Assembly: GCA_963734865.1 (NCBI GenBank)
Contig: CAVTIV010000018.1
Span: 62,001 to 126,000, forward strand
Reading direction: 5' to 3'
DNA: 64,000 nt
Source of the DNA: CBDCUW01 sp963734865
GTDB lineage: Bacteria > Planctomycetota > Planctomycetia > Pirellulales > Pirellulaceae
Position numbers and translations under genes: made by a program. Positions 29,798 to 38,943 of the stretch are shown piece by piece. Under the pieces are notes generated by a model that was given only the letters and a program-made list of their open reading frames with translations, did not search any database and was not told the DNA's origin. The first letter of the stretch is position 1. Every line of letters begins with the position of its first letter.

Positions 29798-31622
29798 TGA
29801 AATTGATGCGTCGGGGAGATCTTCTGAAGCGTGCTAGGCGACCAGCCGGCGACTTGATCGAAATAGCGATTGGGAATCGGCATGTGGACGCTCGGGCAAC
29901 CGTTGGCAGTTGATCCGAACACATAGCCTTCTTCGCTGAACCCAAGTCCCCAAGTGTTGTTGTTCGTCGCTCGCATAAACTCTAACGCGTCGACTCGGAT
30001 CGTGTGTTCGTTGAACTGACTCGGTCGCCTGGTCGGCAGGCAGACCGGACTGCTTATCGATTGCATACGCGGGTGCCGTTGCGTCCGCCGCGCCGCTGCG
30101 AACTTTGAATCGCCAGAATCCTTGGCGGAATCGCATTTGAGGCTCGCCATTGATGATCGGCTGCGGAGTTGTTGTAGCCCTGCATGCCCCAGATCCAGTT
30201 GTCGGGGCCGTACTGGAAATTGCTCACGCCGCCGTGCGTGTCGCCCATCGCCCAGCCGGTGATCAGTTATTGGCGGAAATCGGCAACATCGTCGCCGTCA
30301 ACATCCTTCAGGTAGATCGTTTTTGCGCCGTTTTGTACGATCACACCGCCGCGGTAGCAGACCAATGTCGACGGAATGCTGAGGTGCTGAGCAAAGACCG
30401 TAAACTTGTCCGCTTGCCCGTCGTTGTCGGTGTCTTCGCAAATTTTGATGCGGTCGCGACCTTGGCCCGGAGACGACTGCAACTCGTTCGGATAGTCAAC
30501 CGTTTCGCAGACCCATAAACGCCCGCGTTCATCCCAGTTCATAGCGATCGGTTTGCCCGTCAAACCAGCAAACTTTTCAGCCGATTGCGAATCGTTTGGC
30601 CAATTCTCATTTGACTCTTCGGCCCACAACGACAGATGAAAGTCCTTGCGGAGCGGAGTACGCCTTAATGGACTCTTCCGCCGGAACCGGATCTTGCATC
30701 AGCGTCAACGGCGCATCTTGAGTTCCCCAACTGCGCGCCAGGCGTGTAGTTGGGAATCTTGGCCCCTACATCGGTGAACGAAAAACTCTTTTCATCCTTC
30801 GACGGCGGAGTCATCTCGGGCTTTGCGAACAGGCGATTGGCTTGAGCGACTGCATTGGCATGCGGCTGGGCAGATTCCTCGGCACCGGAGACTGCCGCGG
30901 TCAGTGTTTGGCCGCAGGCCCAAAGGACACCGCGCGCCAATAATTTTTGGAAGTCGACGTTGGACCACGTTCGATGATCATGCCCCCAAGCGGTGTAGAA
31001 CACGCGGCCTTTTCCGCTGGTGCGAACCCAGGTATAGGGTTCGCCGTCGGGATCGCTAACTGGACCCGATTCGCTGCTTCGTGTCTCAAGAACTGTCTTG
31101 TCTGGGTTAAGTCGACTGTGCCGGTAGCTCTCGTCCATCGACTGAACAGGATTCAGGCCGGCCATGATCTCATGGTCAGGAGCGACAATCTTTGTCTCAA
31201 AACGAGTGAAGCCGTGGCTCTTGAAACTGTCCGCCGACGAGATCGATGTACTTGTCGGAGTTTAAGAAACAGAACGATGCACAGTGGACGGGAATCAGCC
31301 CGCCGCCTTGTTCAACAAAGCCAAGCAATGCCGACTCGGCTTCAGGCGTGATTCGTTCGATGTTCGCAAAGATCATCAGCCCGTCGTACTTGGCGAGATT
31401 CTCTGGGTTGACGTCGCCTAAGTCTTCCGTGTACCGAAGCTCAATCGATTGTTCGGCGAGCGGATCAGCCACGTGACGATAGAATTCCGATGGCTTATGA
31501 AACCCGGAGTCCCCGAGCATCAGGACCATTACTTTTGAATCTTCGGCGGAAGCTGAAAGCGAAGTCAGAAAACCGGCGAATAGAAATCCAGCAACGACAA
31601 AGCGTTTATACAGAGACGTCAT
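29700..31622 (-). pseudogene. Decayed 5' part: ThuA-like domain and PVC haem-binding propeller
   Basis: Reading continues from the intact esterase frame but needs at least seven frame changes and one nonsense codon. From ATG 31622: signal peptide, ThuA-like domain (VLMLGDSGFHKPSEFYRHV, IPVHCASFCFLNSDKYIDL), shift near 31222 into SHGFTRFETKIVAPDHEIM, then GRVFYTAWGHDHRTW; shift near 30738 into TQDAPLTLMQDPVPAEES; shift near 30643 into DFHLSLWAEES; TAA at 30267-30269 inside DFRQ-LITGWAMGDTHGG; shifts near 30165, 30030, 29805 and 29715 through MRFRQGFWRFKV, NNNTWGLGFSEEGYVFGSTA and QKIRQVDYHGGYTAAAGG. All pieces are in the right order, so it was one ~1940-residue protein. Confidence 0.8.
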
Positions 31623-32387
31623 GATCAATTTATCCAATGCAACGAGCGTCTCGGCATCAGACTCACATGGCGCACTTAACCAAAAATGCGAGTCTTTTTA
31701 AGACGCTAACGGGGTGGCACTTGCGGTGACGAGTCATGGCGCACGCCAACAACGGCCTGTCTCGGAACAAGAGTCTACCGCCAATCCGCATCATCGTTCC
31801 ATGAGGAATTGCGCAAACCAGCATAGATATTTCACATGCGAGTGGCGGTCACGGCAAATGCCTATTCGTGCGTATACACATAAACCCCAAATGCCGTCCA
31901 ATGTTCTGTCGAAAAGCAGGATTTAATCGGTCGGCCAGTTTCGTCGCGGTGAAAATCGCCAATCGACCAAAATCAGCAATCAATGCTGGGGCACCCAAAA
32001 GCGCTACGTCACACCCTTATGTCTCCATTACGAGCGATTAAACTAGCGTCGAGTTTCTGGTCAACAATTTGGCGATTGCGTGCGACCACGCCAAGGACTT
32101 TGACGAGAGGCACGCTTGTGGAGGTGAACGAGGCGTCACGCGAACCGATGAACCAACCATCTTTTCTAAGACGTTGGGACTGCGAGTCCGGGCCGCAGAG
32201 GAGTACACTGCAATGCACTAGAGGAATTTTACGCCAAAACCTGCACGTGGAATCGGTCAGGCTCCGGCGAGAGAAAACGAATCGTAAAGCAAGATCGACC
32301 ACGTTCCTTGATTGCGTGGCATCGAACGATGCATCCTCGTTGAATTTACCATTGCATAAATGCACGATTGGATTGGCCGGAGATTTG
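31623..32387. other. Intergenic region between the xylan locus and the MarR gene
   Basis: About 765 bases upstream of both the minus-strand xylan locus and the plus-strand MarR gene. It is AT-richer around 31680-31990 and should carry the locus promoter. Open frames here (for example 32009-32365 minus, 31714-31926 plus) have no recognisable domain. I see no tRNA, strong hairpin or clear operator palindrome. Confidence 0.4.
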
Positions 32388-32825
32388 ATGGAAACCGAAC
32401 GAGAGCTTCCCTTGGCATTGCGTGCGGCGTACCTCGCGCTTCATCGGAAAACCGACGCCAGATTCGCAGAGCACCGTATCACGGCTGACCAGTTCGTGCT
32501 GTTGGCATCACTTTCGGATGGGCAAGCACTGACGCAACGTGAATTGGCGGAACGTATCTCGTCGGACCCCAGTACCGTTCGGGCGATGCTGGTTCTGCTC
32601 GAAGGAAATGGATTCGTCAAACGAGACAGCCACCCCACGGACGCCCGGGCGAAAACCGTCGCACTGACTGCCGCAGGCAAACGAATGCATAAGAAGCTGT
32701 GGAAGGCTGGCCAGTCCATTCGTGATGACATGTGCGGGTGCATGTCTACGGAGGATGCCGACACGCTGTTAGTGCTACTGCGCAAACTGGCGGGCGCAAT
32801 AAACGATGAAGCGGTTGTTGCGTGA
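32388..32825 (+). CDS. MarR-family transcriptional regulator
   Basis: A 145-residue winged-helix regulator. I start it at ATG 32388 because GGAG lies six bases upstream and the frame above it is not conserved. The winged helix is clear: ITADQFVLLASLSDG, LTQRELAERISSDPSTVRAML, LLEGNGFVKRDSHPTDARAK, TVALTAAGKRMHKKLW. MarR proteins bind palindromic operators as dimers and leave them on binding small phenolic molecules. Because the adjacent locus has feruloyl-esterase-type domains, a phenolic inducer such as ferulate is plausible but unproven. Confidence 0.85.
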   Translation: METERELPLALRAAYLALHRKTDARFAEHRITADQFVLLASLSDGQALTQRELAERISSDPSTVRAMLVLLEGNGFVKRDSHPTDARAKTVALTAAGKRMHKKLWKAGQSIRDDMCGCMSTEDADTLLVLLRKLAGAINDEAVVA

Positions 32826-33006
32826 AAGTGGAACCAGACTTCGCGAAACGACAGTTCAGATTGGCTGATCGTCATACGAGTCGGTAACAGTGGAAATGAC
32901 GATTCAAACTTACGAACGATTTAAAGACTTGGGCAAATAGCACCAGTCTCACTCCTATGGCATTTTCTTTCTGACGCTTTCCCCGATTTCCTCGAGAGGA
33001 TTCACA

Positions 33007-34377
33007 ATGACTTCAAAACGTAAATTCAACCGACGCGATTTTATTCAGACCACAAGCGCGGCGACCGCGGCTGGCGTTTTCATGGGTACAATCGCCGTCA
33101 CTCGCGGCCAAGATTCACCGAATGAACGACCCGTTTTCGCCACCATTGGGCTGCGGAACCAGGGTTGGACGATCACCAACAAATCGACCAATTTCGCGGA
33201 CTTCGCCGCCTTTGCCGACGTCGACGCCAATGTGCTGGGGGCGAACATCGAGAAACTCGAAGAGAAGACGGGCAAAAAGGCCGATGGTTACAAGGATTAC
33301 CGCAAAGTTCTGGATCGCGACGACATCGATGCGGTCATGATCGCGACGCCAGATCATTGGCACGCGAAGATCTCGGTCGAAGCGATGCTGGCCGGCAAGG
33401 ACGTCTACTGCGAAAAACCGCTGACGTTGACAATCGACGAGGGCAAATTGATCGAAAAAATTGTCAAGCAAACCGGACGCGTCTTCCAGGTCGGAACAAT
33501 GCAGCGGACCGAAAACGATCAGCGGTTCCTCAAAGCGATCGCATTGATCCGAGACGGCCGGATCGGCGAAATCCGCAAGGTTACTTGCGGAATCAATGGT
33601 GCCACAGGTTCGCCAGTGATCCCAGCCATCGATGCTCCCGAAGGCCTCGATTGGGACATGTGGCTCGGCCCAGCACCCAAGGTGCCCTACCGTGCCTTGC
33701 CAGAGATGCGAGTAGGTTACGGCGGCGGTGTGCCGCTTTATACCAATTGTCATTACGCATGGCGTAACTGGTATGAGTATTCCGGTGGCCAGATGAACGA
33801 CTGGGGCGCCCACCACGTTGACATTGCGACGTGGGCTCTAGGTGCGAGCGATACCGGTCCGAACAAGATCACACCGGTGAGCTATTCGCTACCGGTAGAG
33901 TACGAGAATGGCTATCCGACCGTCAGCGATCAATACAATTCGCCGACCAAGTTTGAGATCCACGCCAACATGCCCGGTGACATTCCGATGATCATCACCA
34001 GCGAGGGGGACAATGGCATATTGTTCGAGGGAACCAAGGGTCGCTTCTTCGTCAATCGCGGCAAGTTGGCGGGCAAACCGGTCGAGGAGTTGGAAAACAA
34101 TCCGTTGCCTGAAGGCGCGGTGGAAGAAGTCTACGGCGGCCCAGTAAGCGAAAATCACACCGCCAACTTCATCGCTGCGATGGGTTCTCGTGAACAACCT
34201 ATCTCCGACGTTTGGTCCCACAACCGGATGCTCGAGACCTGCCACTTGGCGAACATCTCGATCCGCCTGGGACGCGAACTGAATTGGGATCCGACCAAAC
34301 GTGAGATCATCGGTGACGATCAAGCCAACGCGTTTCTCTCACGAGAGAATCGGAAAGGCTTCGAGATCGATATGTGA
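33007..34377 (+). CDS. Gfo/Idh/MocA family oxidoreductase (Tat-exported)
   Basis: A 456-residue NAD(P)-dependent sugar or cyclitol dehydrogenase-type protein. A twin-arginine signal is present (NRRDFIQTTSAATAAGVFMG). The Rossmann fold begins at FATIGLRNQGW, less canonical than GxGxxG, and the family motif CEKPLTL is at about residue 138 (DVYCEKPLTLTIDEGK). The C-terminal domain has MNDWGAHHVDIATWALG, where histidines of the substrate site lie, and NHTANFIAAM. AGAGG is ten bases upstream of ATG 33007. Export of such enzymes is usual in planctomycetes. It directly precedes the XylR-type regulator and probably acts on a xylan-derived sugar. Confidence 0.9.
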   Translation: MTSKRKFNRRDFIQTTSAATAAGVFMGTIAVTRGQDSPNERPVFATIGLRNQGWTITNKSTNFADFAAFADVDANVLGANIEKLEEKTGKKADGYKDYRKVLDRDDIDAVMIATPDHWHAKISVEAMLAGKDVYCEKPLTLTIDEGKLIEKIVKQTGRVFQVGTMQRTENDQRFLKAIALIRDGRIGEIRKVTCGINGATGSPVIPAIDAPEGLDWDMWLGPAPKVPYRALPEMRVGYGGGVPLYTNCHYAWRNWYEYSGGQMNDWGAHHVDIATWALGASDTGPNKITPVSYSLPVEYENGYPTVSDQYNSPTKFEIHANMPGDIPMIITSEGDNGILFEGTKGRFFVNRGKLAGKPVEELENNPLPEGAVEEVYGGPVSENHTANFIAAMGSREQPISDVWSHNRMLETCHLANISIRLGRELNWDPTKREIIGDDQANAFLSRENRKGFEIDM

Positions 34378-34428
34378 TCGTCGTTCGCACGCTGGCATCA
34401 CCTATGCGTTAGGTCAACCAAAAGACAA

Positions 34429-35589
34429 ATGCCTCGCAGATCGGTCGCATTGCTCATCGAAACCTCCAACGGGTACAGCCGTGGTCTGCTGGAAGGTGTG
34501 ATCGCCTATACCAAGGAGCAAGGTAATTGGTCGGTCTATCTTACGGAACAAGAACGTGGTGCTCTCCCGCCAAGTTGGCTTAAAGACTGGGGCGGTGATG
34601 GAGTGATCGCGAGGATTGAAACCGATGCAATTGGTCGTCAGCTGAAACGATGTGGTGTTCCCGTTGTTGACTTGAGTGCGGCTCGGCAACTCAGAGGAGT
34701 ACCGTGGGCGGACACCGAGGACAAAGCGATCTCGCAGCTCGCGGTGGATCATTTCACGCAGCGCGGATTTCGGAACCTTGCCTACTGTGGTGATGCTGGA
34801 TTTGAGTGGTCCTCTAAGCGATGCCTCCATTTTCGATGTTTTGCCGAATCCGCTGGCTGCACTTTCTTCGAACACCAATCGGTGGCGCGTTACGACAAGG
34901 CGTACAACGCCGTAGCAGAAAAGCGGCGGATCATGGATTGGATTGCAAGGCTTCCGCGACCAGTTGCGATCATGGGCTGCTACGACTTCAAAGCACAGGA
35001 GGTGCTTGATGCCTGCCGACAATTGAATATTGCCGTGCCGACCGAGGTTGCAGTACTGGGCGTCGACAACGATCGTTTGATTTGCGAATTGTCTGAGCCG
35101 AAACTTTCTAGCATCATTCCCGACACAAAACGTACCGGATATGAAGCGGCAAACTTGCTTGACCGAATGATGTCCGGCGAGATCATCGCGTCTGACACGC
35201 CGCTAATCACTCAGCCCCTAGGAGTCCAACTTCGTGATTCAACGGATACAGTAGCCATCGAGGACGAAATAGTTGCTAGAGCGCTCCAGTACATTCGGCG
35301 AAACGCTTGCGCCAACATAAGGGTGACAGATCTTTTACAGCACATCGATCTTTCGCGACGGGCTCTTGAGCATCGGTTTAGCAAATCGGTGGGACACACG
35401 CCCCACGAAGAAATCCAGCGAGTTCGCATGAACCGCGTCAAGGAATTGCTTCGCGACACAGAACTCACGGTGCACCAGATTGCTGAACGACTGGGGTTTG
35501 ACCATCCTGAATACTTGGGAGCAGCCTTTAAGCGAGAGGTCGGCCTGGCTCCCGGCGATTATCGAAAATTGCACAACGACTCAAGCTAA
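34429..35589 (+). CDS. XylR-type AraC-family regulator
   Basis: A 386-residue protein with a periplasmic-binding-protein-like sensor (residues about 1-275; SVALLIETSNGYSRGLLEGV, RPVAIMGCYDFKAQEVLDAC, VAVLGVDNDRLICEL, SSIIPDTKRTGYEAA) and a C-terminal AraC double helix-turn-helix (about 285-386; LLQHIDLSRRALEHRFSKSV, ELTVHQIAERLGFDHPEYLG). This is the layout of XylR, which binds D-xylose and activates xylose or xylan genes. Its place beside a xylanase and esterase locus supports control of that locus. It starts 51 bases after the oxidoreductase and may share its transcript. Confidence 0.9.
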   Translation: MPRRSVALLIETSNGYSRGLLEGVIAYTKEQGNWSVYLTEQERGALPPSWLKDWGGDGVIARIETDAIGRQLKRCGVPVVDLSAARQLRGVPWADTEDKAISQLAVDHFTQRGFRNLAYCGDAGFEWSSKRCLHFRCFAESAGCTFFEHQSVARYDKAYNAVAEKRRIMDWIARLPRPVAIMGCYDFKAQEVLDACRQLNIAVPTEVAVLGVDNDRLICELSEPKLSSIIPDTKRTGYEAANLLDRMMSGEIIASDTPLITQPLGVQLRDSTDTVAIEDEIVARALQYIRRNACANIRVTDLLQHIDLSRRALEHRFSKSVGHTPHEEIQRVRMNRVKELLRDTELTVHQIAERLGFDHPEYLGAAFKREVGLAPGDYRKLHNDSS

Positions 35590-35809
35590 GTTGTTCAGCG
35601 CGCAGTTATAGCGTCCTGTGCAAAAACGGCGCTCCAACCAAATTCGGGCTTTGGATTTTCTTTATTTTGATGTCGATTCGGAGATCACCCATTCGACCTG
35701 ATATAGAAGGCGGTTTCATCGCAAAGCGGTACAGGCTTTGACACGTCGGCACGAGTCGGCCGAGGCAATGTGCTGGGCTCGGGCCGCTCACGGCAAGGGA
35801 GAAAAGGGA

Positions 35810-36295
35810 ATGGCGAAGCATGCAAAAAACACGATTTTCCTTTGGTATAATGGCGAGGCCGAGGAGGCGGCGCGGTTTTATGCCAAGACCTTTCCGGATT
35901 CATCCGTTGGCGCGTTGCACCGCGCACCGGGAGATTTTCCATCCGGGAAGGAAGGGGATGTGTTGACGGTCGAATTCAACGTGATGGGCATTCCCTGCAT
36001 CGGCCTCAATGGCGGACCTACGTTCAAACACAACGAAGCATTCTCGTTTCAGGTCGCAACCGCTGACCAGGCCGAAACGGATCGCTATTGGAACGCCATC
36101 GTCGCTGGCGGCGGCGAAGAGAGCGTCTGCGGCTGGTGCAAGGACAAATGGGGCGTGTCATGGCAGATTACGCCGATTGCTCTGACAGAAGCGATCAAGG
36201 ATCCCGATTCCGCAGCCGCCAAGCGCGCATTCGATGCGATGATGCAGATGAAAAAGATCGACATCGCTGCAATCGAGGCGGCACGCCGCGGTTAA
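35810..36295 (+). CDS. VOC-superfamily protein (PhnB / 3-demethylubiquinone methyltransferase-like fold)
   Basis: A 161-residue protein. ATG 35810 follows AAGGGAA and gives the typical N-terminus MAKHAKNTIFLWYNGEAEEA with FYAKTFPDSSV. Other family marks are EFNVMGIPCIGLNGGP, HNEAFSFQVAT, ETDRYWNAIV, and CGWCKDKWGVSWQITP. These proteins share the glyoxalase fold and are often annotated PhnB or 3-dmu-9_3-mt; substrate unknown. It lies between the regulator and a DUF899-type gene; VOC and DUF899 genes are often neighbours in small stress-type clusters. Confidence 0.85.
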   Translation: MAKHAKNTIFLWYNGEAEEAARFYAKTFPDSSVGALHRAPGDFPSGKEGDVLTVEFNVMGIPCIGLNGGPTFKHNEAFSFQVATADQAETDRYWNAIVAGGGEESVCGWCKDKWGVSWQITPIALTEAIKDPDSAAAKRAFDAMMQMKKIDIAAIEAARRG

Positions 36296-36367
36296 CGTTG
36301 CCAACACTGTGATAGGCTGCAAAAACAGATTCTTGCTCCAGCACTCGCGAATGCATGGGAGAACGCC

Positions 36368-36679
36368 ATGACAGAACCGGCAACCCCGAAAATCGTTAGC
36401 CGTGACCAGTGGGAGCGGGCCTGTGCGGAACTACTGGTCCGCGAAAAGGCCCACACGCGCGCCGGCGACGAGGTGTTCCAAACGTATGAAACGAAGTGGC
36501 GAGGGATCGAGGCTATGTTGCCAACTCTGCAGTTGCTCGACCTCACTGAGTACGGCCGACAAGAAACATGGGAGGGGGACTTGCCCACCGGATTGCCGCA
36601 AGACCAGGCAGGCTCGTGGTGGCGGCGTGATGGCCGACCCATCGCTCAGTGGACGCGTACTGACGCAGCGGTCAAATAG
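36368..36679 (+). pseudogene. DUF899 protein with an in-frame internal deletion
   Basis: The 103-codon frame joins the N-terminus of a DUF899 (thioredoxin-like) protein, VSRDQWERACAELLVREKAHTRA, directly to its C-terminal part, GDEVFQTYETKWRGIEAM ... LLDLTEYGRQETWE. The family core between them, which normally carries the GCPSCS-type thioredoxin motif and spans about 120 residues, is missing. The reading frame is kept, so a short protein may still be made. The junction codes for RA-GDE, close to the RARDE normally seen on the N-terminal side, which suggests deletion between short GCGACGA-type matches. A product without the core is unlikely to be active. Confidence 0.65.
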
Positions 36680-37310
36680 CAGCCAGTTGTTGCGCTCGAA
36701 CCCATATCCTTGAGCTCCGGGGCGCTTGAAGCAGCCGCCGCATTGACCGGCAACGCCCACGGTTACAAAGTTACCAAAGTGACACACGACCGCCGGACTT
36801 TGACGCGTCTTCCTCGCGCGCCCCGGTTTCATCGACCGGGTCTGACCCTGGTTTAACTCCCAAAACAGATAAGGATTGAAGGGTGAAGTCGTTCAAAGCG
36901 GTTGGTTTAAGCCGCCCAGTTCTTCGCGATCTACTTGAACAAGTCAAACGGAGAGGCTTTTCGCGAGCGTTTTGACTCTCCCGTGCTTGAGCACCGACCA
37001 TCCATCCCAAATTCCCCGCTGCAGGCAATTCACGAAATCAGTTGACCCCGCAATTGCCAGGATAATCGGGGCGGATGGCGTTGGTGCCGAGCAGCCAAAT
37101 CGGATAGGCCAAGATGATTGCAATCCGACCGCTCCCAATATACTTTTTTCTGCTTGACCGATGTACGAACGTCTCGTTCAAAGATGCCGAGGGATGGCGG
37201 AATGGGTGGCAAACGCATCGAGAGCAGATTCGGTACAATGCGTCCACGGAGATGTTTGTCGCTTCGCAGTCGGCAACGCCGGTGTTTCGACCGACGGTTG
37301 GAGAGAAGAA
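36680..37310. other. Intergenic region of about 630 bp
   Basis: No convincing gene. Short frames on both strands lack domains. A minus-strand stretch near 37038-37130 reads IAIILAYPIWLLGTNAIRP and looks like a scrap of a membrane protein. The phrase TTCATCGACCGGGTC near 36824 recurs near 51404, in another gene-poor region. GGAG before 37311 is the ribosome site of the next gene. Confidence 0.35.
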
Positions 37311-38630
37311 ATGAGAACGAAGATATGGCTCATTGCGGCGGTTCTGGTCGGGATCGCACAGCCATCCGCGTCGGCGATCGATCGCATTCCGCTCCATCTG
37401 CTTTATCTTGCCCGCGAAGGGGATGAAGTCAGGACTCGGGCGTTTGAGCAGCTATTCAGTCAGCGATTTCAATCCTGTACTGTCAAGCAGCGTGAGGACT
37501 TCCAGCCCGAGTATCTCGACGGGGTCGATGTGGTCATCCTGGACTGGTCTCAAAGTGAACGCAGTGGTAAAGCGGTGTCGCCGATCGGACCGTTGGAACA
37601 GTGGTCAACACCAACGGTATTGCTAGGTAGCGCCGGACTACTGATGGCGGACGCCTGGCACGTCATCGGTGACGCGGGGTGAACGTGTTTGGAACCTCAA
37701 GCGTACGTGCTACGCGAAGACCACCCCGTTTTTAAATTTCCCGAACTAATTCAGTTTTCTCAATCCGTTGAAATCGAGACGCCGGATGCCTGGAAACACG
37801 GCATGGCGGCGTCGACGATCCGTGTCTTGCCACTGGCCAAAGACCCGGATGCGAAGTTGCGCGACGGCTGGTGCACCTACACGTACGAGCATCTACAAGC
37901 ACCGGAGCTTGAGATCGTTTGCGGTGGGGTAAACGCGAAGACCCACAAGGCATCCGCAATTTGGCGGCAGGGGCAGTTGCTGCATTTTGGATTCGAGCCG
38001 TCGCCTGACGAATTCAATGCCAGCGGAAAATCTCTACTGATCAATTCGATCTGCTACATTGCCCGATTTATCGACGATCGCCCGATCATTCGCCGATCTG
38101 CAGAGGGTCGGCTTCTTGATCGCGGTGCGATCGAGCGTTTGGTCGACAACGATGAGCGAGATTTGGAGCCGTATCTGACTTGGTTTTTTTCGAACGGGGC
38201 ACTGCGTGAACGGTTGAGCGGGATGACTCGCGAAGAACTTCGACGGTGGTACCGGTCGAACCGTGGTTACTTGTCGGCCGATCGTCACGGTAAGTTCTAT
38301 ATCGACGAAGAGGCAGAGAAGTTCGGTACCGCCCCCGACAGCGCGGAATTCATACCATTGGCTATCGAAGCACTGCGTCGGCAAGAGGATGAGCGATCGC
38401 TCGCTGCCACGTTGCTGCGAAAATACGTACCGTCGGGTCCCCGCGACGACACGGCCGCATCTTGGAAAACGTGGTGGGACGAGAACCGTGGGTGTTTATT
38501 CTTCAGCGACTCCGGAGGATTTCGTTGGTACGTTGATCCTCTCGCCAAGAAACGGGGAATACCGCCGGAGCGATTGCGAGGCGTCGAGCGTGCGACTCTG
38601 CCCGAAATCCGCGTCAGCCCGACCGAATGA
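37311..38630 (+). pseudogene. Exported hypothetical protein interrupted by one in-frame UGA
   Basis: ATG 37311 follows GGAGAGAAGAA and opens a signal peptide (MRTKIWLIAAVLVGIAQPSA). The frame stops at TGA 37680-37682 inside WHVIGDAG-stop-TCLEPQAYV and then continues in the same frame to 38630. Both halves read as one protein of about 439 codons. The first part has the look of a flavodoxin/ThuA-like alpha-beta fold (LHLLYLAREGDE, YLDGVDVVILDWSQSE, STPTVLLGSAG); the second has LLHFGFEPSPDEFNASGKSLLINSI, similar to ThuA-associated domains, and an unknown C-terminus. A single base change (TGC or TGT to TGA) is the simplest cause. I do not recognise the family. Confidence 0.6.
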
Positions 38631-38943
38631 CAGGTCGGAAGGAGCGATCTCGGGCTCGAGATTCCCGGACCTCCGTAAGTCGCAGCGGTGGCACACACCG
38701 AAGCGGATTCGGTCCGACCACGAACGCCGAGGAATGCCACGGAGCGCGATGCATTTTGCCCCGGTGCCTCTGACTCCCTGTTTCGATCAGGAATGTGACC
38801 CGACGTCAACGACAAAGAGACTCCGTCTGGAACCTGTGTCATCCGGCCATGAGGCATCCGGTGTTCGGGCTCGATCCAGTCAGCCGTTTCGCCAGACTGG
38901 ATTAATTGGTTCTTTCCTTCCTCCGGGCTTCTGAATGATCACG
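38631..38943. other. Intergenic region between convergent genes
   Basis: About 310 bases separate the UGA-interrupted gene from the convergent DUF1501 gene. Frames here are short extensions in the wrong phase. I see no strong hairpin with a T-run. Confidence 0.3.

Noticed and set aside
32009..32365. 118-codon minus-strand frame upstream of the MarR gene
   Set aside because: No recognisable domain or ribosome site; overlaps the expected promoter region.
37680..37682. Selenocysteine codon as the preferred reading
   Set aside because: No convincing SECIS hairpin directly downstream; kept only as a check in the findings.
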